Below are positions 2,889 through 5,581 of a stretch of DNA of 5,581 nucleotides, one piece after another (positions within the stretch are counted from its first letter, which is position 1; the number at the start of each line of letters is the position of its first letter). This DNA comes from Pseudofrankia asymbiotica. Lineage in GTDB: Bacteria; Actinomycetota; Actinomycetes; Frankiales; Frankiaceae. Location: contig NZ_MOMC01000053.1 in assembly GCF_001983105.1 (NCBI RefSeq), positions 44,555 to 50,135 on the forward strand, read 5' to 3'. The notes below the pieces were generated by a model. That model worked only from the letters and a program-made list of their open reading frames with translations. It was not told the DNA's origin and searched no databases. The translations under genes and the position numbers were made by a program.

Positions 2889-5581
2889 CTATTCCACGGC
2901 GTCGATCTGGGCGAGCTGCTCGCGGATGTCGGCGGCGAGCTGGCCGATGAGCGGCTCGCGCAGCACGTTGTCGTGGTTACCGAGGACCGTGCGCGCGACC
3001 GCGGCCCGGCTGGGGAGAAGAGGTGCCCACAGCCCGTCCACCGGGCGCAGGCCGCCGTCGGCCGCCTCCTGGGAGGCCTGCCACAGCAGCGCGCGGCCGG
3101 TCCAGGGCCGCGGCCGGTAGGCCACGGTGAGGACGCGGCCCTGGTTGAAGAAGGCGTCGTACTGGCGCATGCCGGGGAAGCGGACGACACCGGTCAGCGG
3201 AAGCCGCGCGAACTGGCCGGCCCGGTCCGCGACGACCCGCAGCGCGTCCGCCGGGCCGCTCGTACCCTCGCGCGGCTGGTGCGAGGGGCTGCCGTCGAAG
3301 ACCGGCCCGGTCCACTCGCCGGCGGCGGCTCTGGGCCGTTTCGACGGCACGAGCGCCCCGCCCCTGGACAGGCGCATCCGGCCGGGCGGGGCGCTGTCGA
3401 CGATGGTCAGCAGCGCGACCTCCTCCCCGGCGGCCCGCAGCTGGTGCGCCGCCTCGAACGCGACCAGGCCGCCGAAGGAGTGCCCGAGCAGCAGGTAGGG
3501 GCCGGCGGGCTGCAGCAGCCGGATGTGACGGGCGTGCCGCCGCGCGATCGCCCTGACCGACCAGTCGGGGACGCCACGGTGCTCGAGCCCGTGCGCCTGC
3601 AGCCCGTAGACCGGGCGCTCGCCGTGGAAGTTCGCCGCGAGCCCGAGCATCGCGATCGCGAGGCCGCCCGCACCGGCGAAGCAGAACAGCGGCGTCCCGG
3701 GGCCGCCGGTGCGCAGCGGCATCACGTCGGGGTGGCGCAGCGTGTCGACGCCGGCGGACGAGCGCGAGACGAGCGCGGTGAGCTCGGCGACGGTCGGCAC
3801 CTGCGCGAGCGCCGAGGTCGGCAGCCGCACGCCCAGCTCGCTCGCCAGCCGGGCGGCGAGGTCCTGCGCGGCCAGGGAGTCGCCGCCGAGCTCGGTGAAG
3901 TCGTCGTGGATGCCGACCGTGTCCAGGTCGAGCACCCGCGACCAGATGTTCGCGACGGCCTCCTCCCAGTCGTCGCGCGGCGGGTCGCCGGCCAGCATCG
4001 GCGGCGCCGGCGGCAGCGCCATCCGGTCGACCTTGCCGCGCTCGGTGCGTGGCAGGGCGGCCAGCGTGACGATCGTCGCCGGCACCATGTACGAGGGCAG
4101 CCGGGAGCGCAGCAGCCGGCGGATCACCGCCGCGGACGGCAGGCTGTCCGGCGACGGCACGACGTAGGCGACCAGCCGGGGCGGGTCGACGCTCCGGTCC
4201 GCCGTCACGACGGCGTCGGTCACCTCGCGGGTGGCGAGCAGCGTGGACTCGATCTCGATCGGTTCGACCAGGTAGCCGCGGATCTTGACCATGCCGTCGA
4301 GGCGTCCGGTGATCCGCAGCAGGCCGTCGGGCCCGAGCCGGCCCATGTCGCCGCTCCGGTAGAAGGCGACGCCGTCCGGGCCGACGCCGAACCGCGTCGC
4401 CGTCTGCTCCTCGTCGCGCCAGTACCCGCCGGCCAGGTAGGGGCAGTAGATCACGACCTCGCCGGCCTCGCCCGCGCCCGCCGGACCGGCGGCCCCCGTC
4501 CCCGGCGGCGTTACCTGGGAGCCGTCCTCCCGCAGCAGCCGGACCTCCTTGCCCGGCAGCACCCGGCCGGCCGGGACGACGCCGCCGTCGGGGACCTCGT
4601 CGTCGCGCGCTATCAGGCCGAGCGCGGTGAGGCCCGACTCCGAGGAGCCGTAGGTGGTGATGATCCGTGCGTCGGCCGGCAGGTGGGGGCGCAGCAGGTG
4701 GACGTCACGGGCGTAGAGCGCCTCGCCGACCGCCTGCGCGTAGCGCAGCCCGTCGAGCACCTCGCCGTGGGCGAGCGCCGCGACGACGTTGCGCAGCAGC
4801 GACGGGGTGGCGCACAGGAAGGTCGGGCGTTCCTCGTGTAACCAGGCCGGCAGGTCGCGCATCCCGTGGGCCCTGGGGTCGTACATCGACAGCGTCGCCC
4901 CGCCCAGCAGGCTCCGGACGATGATGCTCATCCCGGAGATGAAGCTGTACGGGAGCAGCAGCACCTGGCGGTCGTCCGGGCCGAAGCCGACGGCGTCCTG
5001 GAAGAGCTGGTGGTGGAACAGGAAGGTGGCGTGGTTCCACACCACGCCCTTCGGGACCCCGGTGGAGCCGGATGTGAAGATCAGCATCGCCGGGTCATGG
5101 CCCCGCCGGCGGGGCGCGCGGGCCGCCGGCCGCGCGGCGGTGGCGACCGCGTCGAGATCGCCGCGATCGCCGGGGCCGTCGAGATCGTCAAGGCCGTCGG
5201 GCGTGCGGGCGGCCTGGGCCTCGTACCCGGCGCCGGGGCGCTCGCCGATCGGGAACGGCTCGACCCAGGAGGGAAGCAGGCTGGCCGGGTCGGGCGCCGC
5301 GTCCGACCCGTCGGCCAGGCCGCCGGCGCCACCGACGGTGGGCCCGGCGGACGGGCCCGCGCACACGCACAGGCCGGCGCCGGCCAGCTCGAGGATCCTG
5401 GCCATTCGCTCGGCCGGCAGGTACGCGTCAAGCGGCACAAATGGCCGACCCGTCTTGAGAATGCCGATCATCGCGACAACGGCGGCCGGGTCGTGCCCGA
5501 AAAGCAGCGCGACCGGGCGGGAGGCATCCGTTGTCGTGCTGGCGCGATCCAGCAGCCGGTTGGCCAGATCATCCGACCAGC
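2889..5581 (-). CDS. NRPS-like synthetase, adenylation-carrier-thioesterase, 5' end outside window
   Basis: The frame is open to the window edge (first visible residues WSDDLANRLLDRAS), so only the start of the adenylation domain, or domains before it, is missing. Residues are counted from the internal Met at 5471. Adenylation domain: FTSGSTGVPKG (132-142), TYGSSESG (273-280), YRSGDMGRL (371-379), GRLDGMVKIRGY (389-400) and PRTERGKVDR (474-483) with catalytic K480. Carrier domain: LGGDS (528-532), S532 being the phosphopantetheine site. Thioesterase: GHSFGG (663-668) with S665, D692 (IVDSAPP) and H833 (GNHDN), a complete triad. The enzyme should form an acyl-AMP, load it on the carrier and release it by the thioesterase. 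At the position that binds the alpha-amino group, where amino-acid-activating domains carry Asp in an FDxS motif, the sequence is YSFISGMS, so an aryl, keto or fatty acid is more likely than an amino acid. No condensation domain is visible. The stop is TAG at 2891-2889. Confidence 0.93.
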   Translation of the reverse strand, partial: WSDDLANRLLDRASTTTDASRPVALLFGHDPAAVVAMIGILKTGRPFVPLDAYLPAERMARILELAGAGLCVCAGPSAGPTVGGAGGLADGSDAAPDPASLLPSWVEPFPIGERPGAGYEAQAARTPDGLDDLDGPGDRGDLDAVATAARPAARAPRRRGHDPAMLIFTSGSTGVPKGVVWNHATFLFHHQLFQDAVGFGPDDRQVLLLPYSFISGMSIIVRSLLGGATLSMYDPRAHGMRDLPAWLHEERPTFLCATPSLLRNVVAALAHGEVLDGLRYAQAVGEALYARDVHLLRPHLPADARIITTYGSSESGLTALGLIARDDEVPDGGVVPAGRVLPGKEVRLLREDGSQVTPPGTGAAGPAGAGEAGEVVIYCPYLAGGYWRDEEQTATRFGVGPDGVAFYRSGDMGRLGPDGLLRITGRLDGMVKIRGYLVEPIEIESTLLATREVTDAVVTADRSVDPPRLVAYVVPSPDSLPSAAVIRRLLRSRLPSYMVPATIVTLAALPRTERGKVDRMALPPAPPMLAGDPPRDDWEEAVANIWSRVLDLDTVGIHDDFTELGGDSLAAQDLAARLASELGVRLPTSALAQVPTVAELTALVSRSSAGVDTLRHPDVMPLRTGGPGTPLFCFAGAGGLAIAMLGLAANFHGERPVYGLQAHGLEHRGVPDWSVRAIARRHARHIRLLQPAGPYLLLGHSFGGLVAFEAAHQLRAAGEEVALLTIVDSAPPGRMRLSRGGALVPSKRPRAAAGEWTGPVFDGSPSHQPREGTSGPADALRVVADRAGQFARLPLTGVVRFPGMRQYDAFFNQGRVLTVAYRPRPWTGRALLWQASQEAADGGLRPVDGLWAPLLPSRAAVARTVLGNHDNVLREPLIGQLAADIREQLAQIDAVE

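Noticed and set aside
2973..4841. A 622-codon open frame on the plus strand opposite the synthetase
   Set aside because: Its product is low-complexity and rich in Arg, Gly, Ala and Gln with no domain pattern. It is a shadow of the high-GC NRPS-like gene, whose motifs are clear.

Overview
The window comes from a very GC-rich genome with GC-ending codons. A coenzyme-F420-type luciferase-like oxidoreductase and an NRPS-type adenylation enzyme point to a filamentous actinomycete. A Frankia-like host is my guess from the overall gene style and the repeat-filled intergenic DNA; no single marker proves it.

Layout. (1) Bases 1-586, plus strand: the 3' part of a YncE/YVTN-type beta-propeller gene. 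An apparent one-base insertion in a C run at 516-519 displaces its last 21 codons, so the literal reading frame runs on to 690. (2) Bases 587-960: a gene-free stretch built almost wholly of repeats. Three copies (E1-E3) of a roughly 79-nt element have 15-nt inverted arms around a 48-49-nt core, and there is an orphan left arm. The last element ends in a tandem GATCGGTGGGGAAGC unit that runs into the next start codon. (3) Bases 961-1722, plus: a 253-residue short-chain dehydrogenase/reductase. (4) Bases 1738-2619, minus: a 293-residue luciferase-like, probably F420-dependent oxidoreductase, convergent with the SDR and 15 bp from it. (5) Bases 2620-2772: its leader, which holds a fourth element (E4) in the opposite orientation, so again with the right arm facing the start codon, plus three tandem GATCGGTGGG(G/A)AAGC units. 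(6) Bases 2773-2888: unique spacer with two small hairpins. (7) Bases 2889-5581, minus, 5' end outside the window: an NRPS-like enzyme with adenylation, carrier and thioesterase domains, whose adenylation domain lacks the Asp that normally binds the alpha-amino group.

The adenylation-carrier-thioesterase enzyme is followed on the same strand by the oxidoreductase, with an NADP(H)-type SDR next to it. This could be a small secondary-metabolite locus in which an acid is activated, tethered, released by the thioesterase and then reduced, but shared function is an inference. The most unusual signal is the repeat family. It keeps its arm spacing (49, 48, 49, 49 nt), is oriented with the gene it precedes, and appears to supply the ribosome-binding region of two unrelated genes.
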